DNA of 64,000 nt, taken from contig NZ_KI632511.1 of assembly GCF_000504285.1 (NCBI RefSeq), positions 493,372 through 557,371 on the forward strand, given 5' to 3'. Made by a program: the position numbers and the translations under genes. Source of the stretch: Actinospica robiniae DSM 44927. Lineage in GTDB: Bacteria > Actinomycetota > Actinomycetes > Streptomycetales > Catenulisporaceae. Below, piece after piece: positions 24,822 through 33,135 of the stretch. Every line of letters starts with the position of its first letter. Within the stretch, counting starts at the first letter, position 1. The notes below the pieces were generated by a model. The model was given only the letters and a program-made list of their open reading frames with translations, was not told the origin of the DNA and searched no databases.

Positions 24822-26648
24822 TTGATATCGCAACGACTGCGCCGCGGCTTCGGCGCGCGCCTGCATCCGCAGCGGCGCCCGTCGCGACGTGCGGCCGTCG
24901 CCGCGCTGGCCGCGCTGGTCGCCGCCGGCCTCGCGACCTCGGCCGCTCCGGCCTCGGCCGCGAACAACCCGTCCCCGCCCTTCCACGAGTGCCCCGCCGT
25001 CGGCAACGCGCACGGCTGCGCGGTGCTGCTGGTCTTCCAGGCCGACGGCTCGGTCTCCGTGCTGAGCGACCCGAGCAGCGGCAACCCGTACGACGGGAGC
25101 GACGACACCGAGGTCGGAGTGCTCAACGACGCCGGAGTGGCCATCCCGGACGTCACGCTCACCTCGAACACCGACATCTTCGGATTCGACGGTGACGGGA
25201 TCTGTTCCGGCGAGTTCTCCGGCACCCCGGCCGGCTGCCCCTTCGACACCACCGAATACGCCGGCCCCGGAGTGAGCTACTCCGGGATCAATGCGAACAA
25301 GACCGCCGGCGTGGTCACTTTCGCCGACTCGTGCACCGGAAACACCGCAGCGAGCTGCACCGCCTCCGCCGGACTCGACGCCGGGGCGAGTGCGTTCTTC
25401 TCGCTCGAGGAGAACCTGACCGGTGCGTCGATCGTGATTCCGAAAGCCAGCCCGGCCATCTCCTCGACCACGCCCTCGCCGGGAACCGCCGTCGGCGGCT
25501 CGATCTCCGACTCGGCGCTGCTGGCCAACGGCCGGGTGCCGGACGGCACGCTCACCTTCGACCTGTACGGCCCCGCCGACCCGACCTGCCAGACGCCCAT
25601 CAGCGTCTTGACCGCACCGGTCGACGGCAACGCCGCTTATTCCTCCGGCGGCGTGACGGCCACGGCCCCGGGTACGTACCGATGGACCGTGTCCTACGGC
25701 GGCGACGCCAATAACAACCCGGTGGCGGCCACCGCTTGTGGCAGCGAAACGGTGACGGTCACCAAGGCCAGTCCGACTCTGGGTACGACGCCGTCGGCTT
25801 CCGTCCCGGTCGGCGGCACCGTCTCCGACACCGCCAACCTCGCTGGCTCCTACGCCGGAACCGGCAACGTCGTCTTCTCCCTCTACGCCCCCGGCGACAC
25901 CGACTGCCAGAACGCGCTGTACCAGCACAGCGACCCGGCGAGTGGCGACGGTGCCTACTCCTCCGGCAACGTCCAAGTCACCGCCCCCGGAACCTACGAC
26001 TGGGTGGCCACCTACAGCGGCGATGCCAACAACGACTCCGCTGTCAGCGGCTGCGGAAAAGAGACGGTCCGGGTCACGCCGCAAACCCTCACCGGGCGCG
26101 CCTACGGCCTCTCGGCCTCCACATCGGCCCTCGGGCTTCAGCTGCTGACCGTCAACCCGACCCCGGACACCGGCGCGATCGCCACCACCGCAGCCGAGAC
26201 GGTCGCACCGCCGTGCGTCGTCACCCTCTCCGGCCTGATCACCTCCAGCAACGTGTGCGCGAAGCTCACCACCTCGCAGTCACCGGCCCAGTCCATCGCC
26301 CAGGCGTCGATCGACAGCACGAAGATCGGGTTGCCGGGAGTACCGGTGATCAGCGTCGGCGCGATCCAGTCGCAGTCCTCGAGCACCTGCGCCGCGGAGG
26401 CGGGCAACACCACCATCGCCTACCTGAGCGTCGGGGGCGTGGTCGTGATCGCCAAGCCGACCGTGATCGCCCCGAACACGAAGATCAGCGTACTGGGTGT
26501 CAGCCTGATCCTGAATGAGCAGATCGCCGGCCCCGGCACGCTGACCGTGAACGCGGTGCACGTCAAGATCAACGCCCTCGGTCTGGACCTGGTGAACGCC
26601 GACGTGGTCCTGGCCTCGTCCACCAGCGACATCGAGAACTGCCCGTAG
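24822..26648 (+). CDS. Secreted protein with two Ig-like repeats
   Basis: 608 residues. A long signal peptide (Arg-rich start, hydrophobic 24-44, ending PASAAN) is followed by an N-terminal domain of about 160 residues. Two Ig-like repeats come next (about 205-310 and 315-425), each with VGG-(S/T)-(I/V)-SD, ATAPGTYRW or VTAPGTYDW, GDANN and a closing CG-ETV strand. A C-terminal beta-rich domain of about 180 residues contains paired Cys and resembles choice-of-anchor type secreted domains. The TTG at 24822 is supported by GGGGG about 7 nt upstream. It probably acts at the cell surface in binding or matrix formation. No LPXTG or membrane anchor is seen. Confidence 0.75.
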   Translation: MISQRLRRGFGARLHPQRRPSRRAAVAALAALVAAGLATSAAPASAANNPSPPFHECPAVGNAHGCAVLLVFQADGSVSVLSDPSSGNPYDGSDDTEVGVLNDAGVAIPDVTLTSNTDIFGFDGDGICSGEFSGTPAGCPFDTTEYAGPGVSYSGINANKTAGVVTFADSCTGNTAASCTASAGLDAGASAFFSLEENLTGASIVIPKASPAISSTTPSPGTAVGGSISDSALLANGRVPDGTLTFDLYGPADPTCQTPISVLTAPVDGNAAYSSGGVTATAPGTYRWTVSYGGDANNNPVAATACGSETVTVTKASPTLGTTPSASVPVGGTVSDTANLAGSYAGTGNVVFSLYAPGDTDCQNALYQHSDPASGDGAYSSGNVQVTAPGTYDWVATYSGDANNDSAVSGCGKETVRVTPQTLTGRAYGLSASTSALGLQLLTVNPTPDTGAIATTAAETVAPPCVVTLSGLITSSNVCAKLTTSQSPAQSIAQASIDSTKIGLPGVPVISVGAIQSQSSSTCAAEAGNTTIAYLSVGGVVVIAKPTVIAPNTKISVLGVSLILNEQIAGPGTLTVNAVHVKINALGLDLVNADVVLASSTSDIENCP

Positions 26649-26660
26649 GAGCGGGCGGAC

Positions 26661-26710
26661 GGTACGCGGCGTGGCCACCGCCGCCCTCGACGGCGGCCAC
26701 GCCGCGTACC
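26661..26710 (+). terminator. Strong stem-loop after the Ig-like gene
   Basis: A 16-bp perfect inverted repeat (26661-26676 with 26695-26710) starting 12 nt past the stop. Confidence 0.7.
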
Positions 26711-26801
26711 TCCGGAACGACTCCCGTTCGTCGGCCGACTGCTTCAACCGGCGGACTCCGTCTTCTCCAGGCCGTTCACATGCGACTGTACGAGGAATGT
26801 C

Positions 26802-27047
26802 ATGAGCATTGGCTTCGCAGTGGGCGAGGAGAAGTGGCGAGCGCGATTGGGCACGCTCCGGCAAGTGGTCCGGCAAGAGGTCGTGGCGCGACAGGTCGCG
26901 GCGCACTTGCCGGACCTTCCGCAGCGGCGGGTGCTCGATGTCGGCTGCGGTCAGGGCACGCAGGCTCTCCGGTTGGCTCGTCGAGGACACGTCATTACCG
27001 GGTTGGATTCGTCGGATCAGCTGCTCGGTGTTTTTCGGGCTGCGTTG
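26802..27047 (+). pseudogene. 5' part of a SAM methyltransferase gene split by an IS
   Basis: 82 codons from the ATG at 26802 (GAGGAA 5 nt upstream). They encode the start of a class I methyltransferase, with the SAM-binding motif VLDVGCGQGTQALRLA at about residues 47-62. The frame is broken after VFRAAL by the IS1182-family element. The remainder lies at 28889-29437. Removing the element and one copy of the 6-bp duplication restores one open frame of 264 codons. Confidence 0.85.
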
Positions 27048-28882
27048 GACCCTGGTGGTTTATTCGGCAGGGTTCTGATCTCGTAGGGTTGCCTGGCGGG
27101 CGGCTTGTCTCCGATCTTCGCCTGCGGGGAGGATGAGGGTCGTGTCGATGCAGCCCGCGCCGTGGCCGGAGCCGGATCCGCAGGTTGCTGCGGCGATCAA
27201 GGCGATCTACCGGCGCAAGGTGCTGCCGTTGGCGGTGCAGGTCAGGGACATGCTCGGGGAGGTGTTCCCGGATGAGGGGTTCGTGGCGGGGTTCGGGGTG
27301 CGGGGTCGGCCGGGCTATTCGCCGGGGCGCCTTGCGCTGGTGAGCGTGTTTCAGATGGCGCAGAAGCTGACCGATCGGCAGGCTGCGGAGGCGGCGGGCC
27401 GGGATCTGTCGTGGAAGTACGCGCTCGGGCTGGGGCTGGATGATCCCGGATTCGATCACAGCGTGCTGCCGGAGTTCCGTTCCCGGGTGCTCGAAGGTGG
27501 GCTCGAGCAGCATCTGTTGGACGTGCTGCTGGTCGCGTTGGTGGAGCGGGGCCTGGTCAAGGCGGGTGGGAAGCAGCGTACGGATTCCACGCATGTGGTC
27601 TCGGCGGTGCGGGATTTGAACCGGCTGGAGCTGGCCGGGGAGTCGGTGCGGGCCGCGGCCGAAGCCCTCGTCGCGGCGGCTCCGGGGTGGTTCGCGTCCG
27701 AGTTCGATGTCGCGGGTTGGTCGGCGCGCTACGGGCGGCGGATCGATTCTTGGCGTCTGCCGACCTCGCAAACCAAACGCGACCAGCTCACGGCCGACTA
27801 CGGCCAGGACGGGTTCGCCCTGGTCAACGCCGTGTACGCGGCCTCGGCGCCGGTGTGGCTGCGTGAAATTCCGGCGGTGGGGGTGTTGCGGCGGGTGCTG
27901 CTGCAGAACTACTACGTGTACGAGGAGGAGACCGGGAAGCAGGTGATCAGACGGCGGGATGCGGAGAAGGACGGCATCCCGCCGGCCCCATCGCGGATCG
28001 CCTCCCCCTATGATCCCGAGGCCCGGTGGGCGGCCAAAGGCGATGACCTGTTCTGGTGCGGCTACAAGGTCCATCTGACCGAGACCTGCGACTGGCCGGA
28101 TGAGCCTGCTCCCGGCGATGCCTCCCGCAGGCTGGATCCGCCGAACATCATCACCAACGTCGCCACCACGAACGCGACCGTGCCGGATGTGGCGATGACC
28201 GCGCAGGTCCACACCATGCTCGCCGATCGGGGCCTGACCCCGGCCGAGCACTACCTCGATTCCGGCTACCCGTCTGCGGCTCTGGTGCTCTCGTCCAAGG
28301 CCGAGCACGGGATCGACCTGGTCACCCCTCTGCTGGCCGACACCTCGGCGCAGGCCAAAGCCGGTGCCGGATACGACCGGTCGGCCTTCACCTTCGACTT
28401 CGGCGCCCGGAGTGCGACCTGCCCGCAAGGCCAGAGCAGCTCAGCGTGGACCCCATGCGTCCAGAACGGCACCGCGAAGATCGTCGTGACGTTCCCGGCG
28501 GCCGGCTGCATCCGATGCCCGGCCCGAGACCTGTGCACCCGCCGCAAGAAAGGCGGCCGACAAGTCACCGTGCCCCAGCGAGAAGTCCACGAGCTCCAGC
28601 TCAAAGCCCGCGCCGACCAGTCGACCAAGGCCTGGCAGGCCCGATACGCCCTCCGCGCCGGAGTCGAGGGCACCATCAACCAGGCCATCGACCTCGGGAT
28701 CCGCCGGACACGCTACCGAGGCATCGACAAGACCCGACTACACCACGTCCTGACCGCATGCGCTATCAACCTGATCCGCCTCGACGCCTACTGGAACGGC
28801 CAGATTCTCGACCGAACCAGAACAAGTCACCTCGGCCGCCTCGAACTCTCACTTATCGCCTGACGAATAAACCACCAGGGTC
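27048..28882 (+). mobile_element. IS1182-family insertion sequence, complete
   Basis: A 1,835-bp element. The ends are 24-bp inverted repeats (27048-27071 and 28859-28882) matching at 23 of 24 positions, beginning GACCCTGGTGG. The single transposase gene occupies nearly the whole element, and its stop codon lies in the right repeat. It is inserted in a methyltransferase gene with a 6-bp target duplication. Everything needed for transposition appears intact. Confidence 0.9.
27133..28863 (+). CDS. IS1182-family transposase (DDE)
   Basis: 576 residues. The N-terminal DUF772 region (LTDRQAAEAAGRDLSWKYAL, then FRSRVL) is followed by a DDE domain. The likely catalytic residues are Asp in QRTDSTHVVSAVR, Asp in YLDSGYPSAALVL, and Glu in GVEGTINQAIDLG. 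A Cys cluster CIRCPARDLCTRR lies before the Glu, typical of IS1182. The ATG at 27133 has GGAGG just upstream, and another start (27148) is possible. The gene is open and full length, so the transposase is probably active. Confidence 0.93.
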   Translation: MRVVSMQPAPWPEPDPQVAAAIKAIYRRKVLPLAVQVRDMLGEVFPDEGFVAGFGVRGRPGYSPGRLALVSVFQMAQKLTDRQAAEAAGRDLSWKYALGLGLDDPGFDHSVLPEFRSRVLEGGLEQHLLDVLLVALVERGLVKAGGKQRTDSTHVVSAVRDLNRLELAGESVRAAAEALVAAAPGWFASEFDVAGWSARYGRRIDSWRLPTSQTKRDQLTADYGQDGFALVNAVYAASAPVWLREIPAVGVLRRVLLQNYYVYEEETGKQVIRRRDAEKDGIPPAPSRIASPYDPEARWAAKGDDLFWCGYKVHLTETCDWPDEPAPGDASRRLDPPNIITNVATTNATVPDVAMTAQVHTMLADRGLTPAEHYLDSGYPSAALVLSSKAEHGIDLVTPLLADTSAQAKAGAGYDRSAFTFDFGARSATCPQGQSSSAWTPCVQNGTAKIVVTFPAAGCIRCPARDLCTRRKKGGRQVTVPQREVHELQLKARADQSTKAWQARYALRAGVEGTINQAIDLGIRRTRYRGIDKTRLHHVLTACAINLIRLDAYWNGQILDRTRTSHLGRLELSLIA

Positions 28883-28888
28883 GCGTTG

Positions 28889-29437
28889 GCGGCGGAGCCC
28901 TCGACGGTCAGTGACCAGGTGCGGCTGATCCGAGGCGAGGCCGAGGCGATCGGCGAGTTGTTCGCGCCGGCAAGCTTCGACGTCGTGCTGTGTCACGGCG
29001 TGCTGATGTACTTCCCGGACCCTGGTCCGTTGCTGGATGCCATCGCGCAGGTCGTGGCCCCGGGCGGGATCGTGTCGCTTCTCGTGCGCAACGGTGACGC
29101 CTTGGCGATGCGCCCCGGGCTGCTTGGCGACTGGGACGGTGTCGGCAAGGCGTTCGACGGTGACGTGTACCGGAATCGGATCGGCGTCGACGCCCGCGCC
29201 GACCGGTTGGCGGAGCTGGCGGCTGAACTGGCTCTTCGGCGGTTGCCCGTGACGCGGTGGTACGGGGTTCGGGTGTTCACCGACACGGCCGCCTCAGACG
29301 CGGCGCTTCCGGACGAGGCGACGTTGGACGCCATCCTGCACTTCGAGGAGAGGGCCGGCCGGACTGACCCATATCGGCAGGTGGCTGCCTTGTTGCATCT
29401 GATCGCCGTGCGCGAGAGCGAATCATCTGCCTCCTGA
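28889..29437 (+). pseudogene. 3' part of the IS-split methyltransferase gene
   Basis: 183 codons including the stop. It continues the fold of the 5' part: SFDVVLCHGVLMYFPDPGPL (motif II/III region), then APGGIVSLLVRNGDALAM. This half has no Rossmann glycine motif of its own, so it cannot act alone. The end overlaps the converging ABC ATPase gene by 15 nt. The intact protein would be similar to SmtA/CmoM-like class I methyltransferases. The substrate is unknown. Confidence 0.85.
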
Positions 29438-30121
29438 GGTGTCGCTGACGATCCTGCCGTCGAGCATGGCGATCGCGCGGCCACAGGAGGCTGCGATACC
29501 GAGATCGTGGGTGGCGATGACCATGGTCATGCCGTGCTCCTCGTTGAGTGCGATGAGCAGATCGACGATCTCCTTGCCGGTCGCCGAGTCGAGATTGCCC
29601 GTCGGCTCGTCGGCCAGGAGCAGGACCGGAGCGCCGATCAGGGCTCTGGCTATGGCGATGCGCTGCTGCTGGCCGCCGGAGAGCTGGGAGGGCAGCGAGT
29701 TCCCGCGTCCGCCGAGACCGACCGCGTCGAGCAGTTCGTCGGCGCGCCTGCGCTGCGCGGCGCGGTCGCCGCGCCTGGCGAGCAGCGGGGCGAGCACGTT
29801 GTCGCGGGCGGTGAGGGCGGGCAGCAGGTGGAAGCGCTGGAAGACGAAGCCCACCGAGGCGCGGTAGTCGGCGAGGGCTCCGCGCCTGGCCGCGGTCACC
29901 TCGACCTCGCCGACCCGGATCGTGCCGGCGTCGGCCCGCTCGATCGCGCCGAGCAGATGCAGCAGCGTGGACTTCCCGGATCCCGACGGTCCGGTGAGCG
30001 CGAGCACGCTGCCCGACTCGATCTTCAGGTCCACCTCGTCGACCGCCGAGATGTGCACCTCGCCGGCGGTGAAGGACTTTCGCAGCCCACTGACCTCGAT
30101 GTGGATCTCCGGAGTCGGCAC
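29423..30121 (-). CDS. LolD/MacB-type ABC ATPase of the peptide locus
   Basis: 232 residues with all ABC motifs intact: Walker A GPSGSGKST, Q-loop VFQRFHLLP, signature LSGGQQQR, Walker B LLLADEP and H-loop ATHD. The GTG at 30121 has GGGAGG/AGGGGG close upstream. The family pairs with FtsX-type permeases. The nearest suitable partner is the 970-residue FtsX protein at 35894, not an adjacent gene. It diverges from the SARP regulator across a 404-nt gap. It is therefore assigned, by inference, to the peptide export/immunity locus 29.4-38.8 kb. Confidence 0.88.
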   Translation of the reverse strand: MPTPEIHIEVSGLRKSFTAGEVHISAVDEVDLKIESGSVLALTGPSGSGKSTLLHLLGAIERADAGTIRVGEVEVTAARRGALADYRASVGFVFQRFHLLPALTARDNVLAPLLARRGDRAAQRRRADELLDAVGLGGRGNSLPSQLSGGQQQRIAIARALIGAPVLLLADEPTGNLDSATGKEIVDLLIALNEEHGMTMVIATHDLGIAASCGRAIAMLDGRIVSDTSGGR

Positions 30122-30525
30122 CGGTACCCCCTGCCTCCCTCCCGGCAGGCTGGAGCATGCGCGGGACCGCTTCGACAGATGTACTTTGCAGCAGGCCCCT
30201 GAGGTACGTCAAGTGAGGTAGGTTTTTTTCAGCGTACGCTATGGCAGTTGCGAACTTTAAGATGGCGGTACGGGCCGGACGGCGTGCGGCGCGATCCTTG
30301 AGCCGGGAAGGAGCGGCGGGTTCGCGGAGGCGAGATCTCCCTGCCTGCGTCCAGTACGGTACGACTCCGTGCAAAAAGTCATTCCGACCGACGCAAAACA
30401 TTGCTACGCTCATCACTGTATTCATGTCACCGTACGCGTGGGGATGAACCAGCGCGGTCTGCTCCACCAGGGCGGCCCTCACGGCCGAGGCCCTGCCGGG
30501 CTTCGCAGAGGGATGGGGAATCGCG
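30122..30525. other. Divergent promoter region of the peptide locus
   Basis: A 404-nt gene-free gap between the LolD-type ATPase and the SARP gene. It contains an AT-rich patch with GGTTTTTTTC at 30222-30231 and the TGAGGTA repeats described separately. No small ORF with a good ribosome binding site was seen. Confidence 0.5.
30201..30221. promoter_or_regulatory. Direct heptamer repeats TGAGGTA, candidate SARP box
   Basis: TGAGGTA at 30201-30207 and at 30215-30221 (period 14), followed by a T-run. SARP regulators bind direct heptamer repeats near the -35, though an 11- or 22-nt period is more usual. Confidence 0.35.
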
Positions 30526-32031
30526 ATGAGTATCAGCTTTCGGATCCTCGGTCCGGTCGCGGTGATCCCGCGCGGTCACGCGGAGATCGGCGGCACCTCG
30601 CTCGGGCCGCCCAAGGCGCGCGGACTGCTCTCGACGCTGCTGCTCGCGGCCGGCCACATCGTGTCGCTCGAGGCGATCTCGGCCTCGCTCTGGGACGGCG
30701 AGCCGCCCCGCTCCGCGCTGGCCAACATCCGGACCTACACCTCGCAGCTGCGCACGGCCGTGAACCGAGACGGGATCGAGCGGCTCCACGGCGTCGCGCA
30801 GGGCTACGCGCTGCGCCTCGAGCGCGGCGACGAGTTCGACCTCGAATGCTTCCGCTCGAGGGCCCAGCGCGGAAGGCTCGCCCTGGCGCGCGGGGACAGC
30901 GAGGACGCGGTCGAGCTGTTCACCAGCGCGCTCAGCTGCTGGCACGGGCCGGCCGGGGCCGACCTGAGCACGGTCGGCTCGATCGCGCACCGGCTGCACG
31001 CGCTCCAGGAGGAGCGCCTCACGGTGATCGAAGACTGCGTCGAGGCGCGGCTGCGGCTCGGCGCGCTCGCACGGCTGCACGACGAGATGCGTAGCCTGAC
31101 GCTCGAGTTTCCGCTGCGTGAGCGCCTCTGGGCCGCGTTGATGCGGGTGCGCTACCAACTCGGCGACGTTTCCGGTGCGCTCGACGCTTACCGCGAGGCA
31201 TACGCCGCGCTGCGCGACGAACTCGGCGTGGAGCCCGGTTCCGAGCTCGTCGAGCTGTACCTGGCGATGCTCAACCGGGAAGTCCGCCTCGAGCCGCTCA
31301 AGAGGCCGGCCGAGCCCGGCGGGCACGCCGGGCACGCCCGCGCGGTCCCCCGAGAGTTGCCTCCGGCCTTCGGGCGCCTCGCGGGCAGGGATACGCAGAT
31401 CACGGCCGTTCAGCGTGTCGTCGTTCAGTCGCTGGACAGCACCGCAAGCGCCTGCGACTGCCCGTGCGTCGTCGTCCTGCACGGCTCCCGCGGCGCCGGC
31501 ACCTCGACCCTGGCCCACCACATCGCCGCGGGCTTGCGCGACCAGTTCCCGGATGGACAGCTCTACGTCGACATCGCCGCCGTCTCGGCCTCCGTCGAGC
31601 CGGCCGACCTCTCCCTGCACGTCCTGACCCGGATGCTGCGTTCGCTCGACGTGCCGCTGAGCCTGCCGCCGCTCGAGGCGGACGACGCGGCGGCGCGGTA
31701 CCGGACCGCCGTGGCGACCTCCAGGCTCCTGGTGGTGCTCGACAACGTCACCGATGCCCGGCAGATCCAGCGCCTCATTCCGGCAGGCAAGCTGTGCGCG
31801 GTGCTCGTCGCGGGCTCCGAGGATCTCGCGGGGCTGGACTGGGCGACGCACCTGCAGCGGGTCGAGCCGCTTCGCCCGGCTCCGCCGCGCCCAGCCCCCG
31901 TCGTCCACCCAGCCTCCGTCCACCCGGCCCCCGAGCACGCCGATCCCGCCGGATGGCCTCGTCGGACGCTTCATGTATCCGACGTATATCCCCGGCTCAT
32001 ACGTTCGCGGGGCGGGCTAGGGGAGGCATGA
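30526..32031 (+). CDS. SARP-type regulator with a degenerate P-loop domain
   Basis: 501 residues. An OmpR-like winged helix (about 1-95) leads into a bacterial transcriptional activation (BTAD) helical domain (about 100-245), the SARP/AfsR core. A NB-ARC-like ATPase domain begins near 315, but its P-loop reads GSRGAGTST (residues 320-328): Thr326 stands where Lys belongs. The domain stops early in a Pro-rich tail, and no TPR repeats follow. It probably activates the genes downstream without ATP switching. The stop is only 4 nt before the MauE-like gene, so it leads an operon. Confidence 0.88.
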   Translation: MSISFRILGPVAVIPRGHAEIGGTSLGPPKARGLLSTLLLAAGHIVSLEAISASLWDGEPPRSALANIRTYTSQLRTAVNRDGIERLHGVAQGYALRLERGDEFDLECFRSRAQRGRLALARGDSEDAVELFTSALSCWHGPAGADLSTVGSIAHRLHALQEERLTVIEDCVEARLRLGALARLHDEMRSLTLEFPLRERLWAALMRVRYQLGDVSGALDAYREAYAALRDELGVEPGSELVELYLAMLNREVRLEPLKRPAEPGGHAGHARAVPRELPPAFGRLAGRDTQITAVQRVVVQSLDSTASACDCPCVVVLHGSRGAGTSTLAHHIAAGLRDQFPDGQLYVDIAAVSASVEPADLSLHVLTRMLRSLDVPLSLPPLEADDAAARYRTAVATSRLLVVLDNVTDARQIQRLIPAGKLCAVLVAGSEDLAGLDWATHLQRVEPLRPAPPRPAPVVHPASVHPAPEHADPAGWPRRTLHVSDVYPRLIRSRGGLGEA

Positions 32032-32035
32032 AACC

Positions 32036-32593
32036 ATGGCATACGTCGTATTGAGTGTTCGCATACTGATCAGCCTGGTCTTCGCGGTCGCGGCGATCGC
32101 GAAGGCGGCCGACCTCGGTGGTTTCGCGAGATCGGTGCAACAGCTCGTTCCCGGGTTCCGGGGCGGTGCGAGAGCCGCCGCGTACGCGGTCGTCGGCGCC
32201 GAGTCCGCCATCGCCGCCGGGCTCGCGATTCCGGACGTGGGCTGCACCGACGACGTCGCGCTCGGCTGTGCGCTGGCCCTCGACACCGCGTTCTGCTTCG
32301 TCCTGATCAGGGCGTTGCGGCGGGACGCGGCACCGGCGGCCTGCCGCTGCTTCGGCCAATGGAGCGCGGACTCGCTCAGCCCGGTGCAGCTCGGGCGCAA
32401 CGCCGTCATCGCCGGCGCCTGCGCGCTCGGTCTGATCGCGTCGGCGGCCGCCCCGACGACGCTGCATGCGCAGGGCGTGATGATCGCAGGCTTCTGCGGC
32501 GTCGTCGGCGCCGTCCTCGTCATCGCCTTCGAGGACCTGGCCGCGCTCGTTCGCATCCCGCCCACCGCCCGAGGAACCTTGGAGCACGTATGA
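32036..32593 (+). CDS. MauE/DoxX-like redox-associated membrane protein
   Basis: A 185-residue four-helix membrane protein of the MauE type. Periplasmic/luminal-side cysteines occur in VGCTDDVALGC and in ACRCFGQWS, the CxCFG-type motif typical of this family. In methylamine utilisation MauE works with the thioredoxin-like MauD to form the disulfides of a Cys-rich subunit. Here the next gene (4-nt ATGA overlap) is a thioredoxin-like protein and a six-Cys peptide is encoded nearby, so the same job is inferred. There are no methylamine dehydrogenase genes. Confidence 0.82.
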   Translation: MAYVVLSVRILISLVFAVAAIAKAADLGGFARSVQQLVPGFRGGARAAAYAVVGAESAIAAGLAIPDVGCTDDVALGCALALDTAFCFVLIRALRRDAAPAACRCFGQWSADSLSPVQLGRNAVIAGACALGLIASAAAPTTLHAQGVMIAGFCGVVGAVLVIAFEDLAALVRIPPTARGTLEHV

Positions 32594-33135
32594 AACTCGT
32601 CTGGACAGCGATCGTGCTGCTCGCGGCGCTCGGAATGCTCAACCTGCTGCTCGCCCTGGGGATCATCCGCAGACTGCGCGAGCAGGCAGACGCGACCGGA
32701 CAGCGGGCACCGCGTCGTCTCCGCCTCGAGGTGGGCGAGCGCGTCGGCGAGTTCAGTGCCGTGTCGACCGGGGGCGCGCCCGTCTCTCGCAGTTCCCTGC
32801 ACGGCTCGGTCGTCGCCGTCCTCTCCGCGACCTGCGCGCCGTGCAAGGCTCTACTGCCCGATTTCCTCGAGTTCGCCGCCGCGTTCCCGGGCGGTGCCGG
32901 GCGTATCCTCGCCGTGGCCACCGGCGAGGCCGCAGAGGTCGCCGAGCTCATCGAGCAGCTCGAGCCGGTGGCGCGGGTGGTGACCGAGAGGATGGGCGGG
33001 CCGGTCTGCGCCGCTCTCGGCGTGTCCGGCTTCCCCTCGCTGCTGCTCGTCGGCGACGACGGAACCGTCGAATCGAGCGGCGGCTCGATGGACGTGGTCC
33101 GCGCGCCCGTCGCGAGGCCGGTCGCCGCGCTGTGA
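32590..33135 (+). CDS. Membrane-anchored TlpA/MauD-like thioredoxin
   Basis: 181 residues with an N-terminal membrane anchor (about 4-26) and an extracytoplasmic thioredoxin fold. The active site CAPC lies in LSATCAPCKALLPDF (about residues 80-83), and the cis-Pro is in GVSGFPSLLLV. It overlaps the MauE-like gene and the ABC exporter gene (GTGA). MauD-like proteins catalyse disulfide formation or isomerisation in partnership with MauE. The likely substrate is the six-cysteine peptide at 35050, which is inferred from context. Confidence 0.85.
   Translation: MKLVWTAIVLLAALGMLNLLLALGIIRRLREQADATGQRAPRRLRLEVGERVGEFSAVSTGGAPVSRSSLHGSVVAVLSATCAPCKALLPDFLEFAAAFPGGAGRILAVATGEAAEVAELIEQLEPVARVVTERMGGPVCAALGVSGFPSLLLVGDDGTVESSGGSMDVVRAPVARPVAAL

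Larger units (their letters stand above)
27042..28888. repeat. 6-bp target duplication GCGTTG flanking the IS1182-family element
   Basis: GCGTTG occurs at 27042-27047 and again at 28883-28888, exactly outside the terminal inverted repeats. Its survival shows the insertion is fairly recent. Confidence 0.85.

Noticed and set aside
32036-33135. Methylamine utilisation (mau) genes
   Set aside because: The MauE- and MauD-like proteins lack the dehydrogenase subunits and maturation genes nearby; the context is peptide export.
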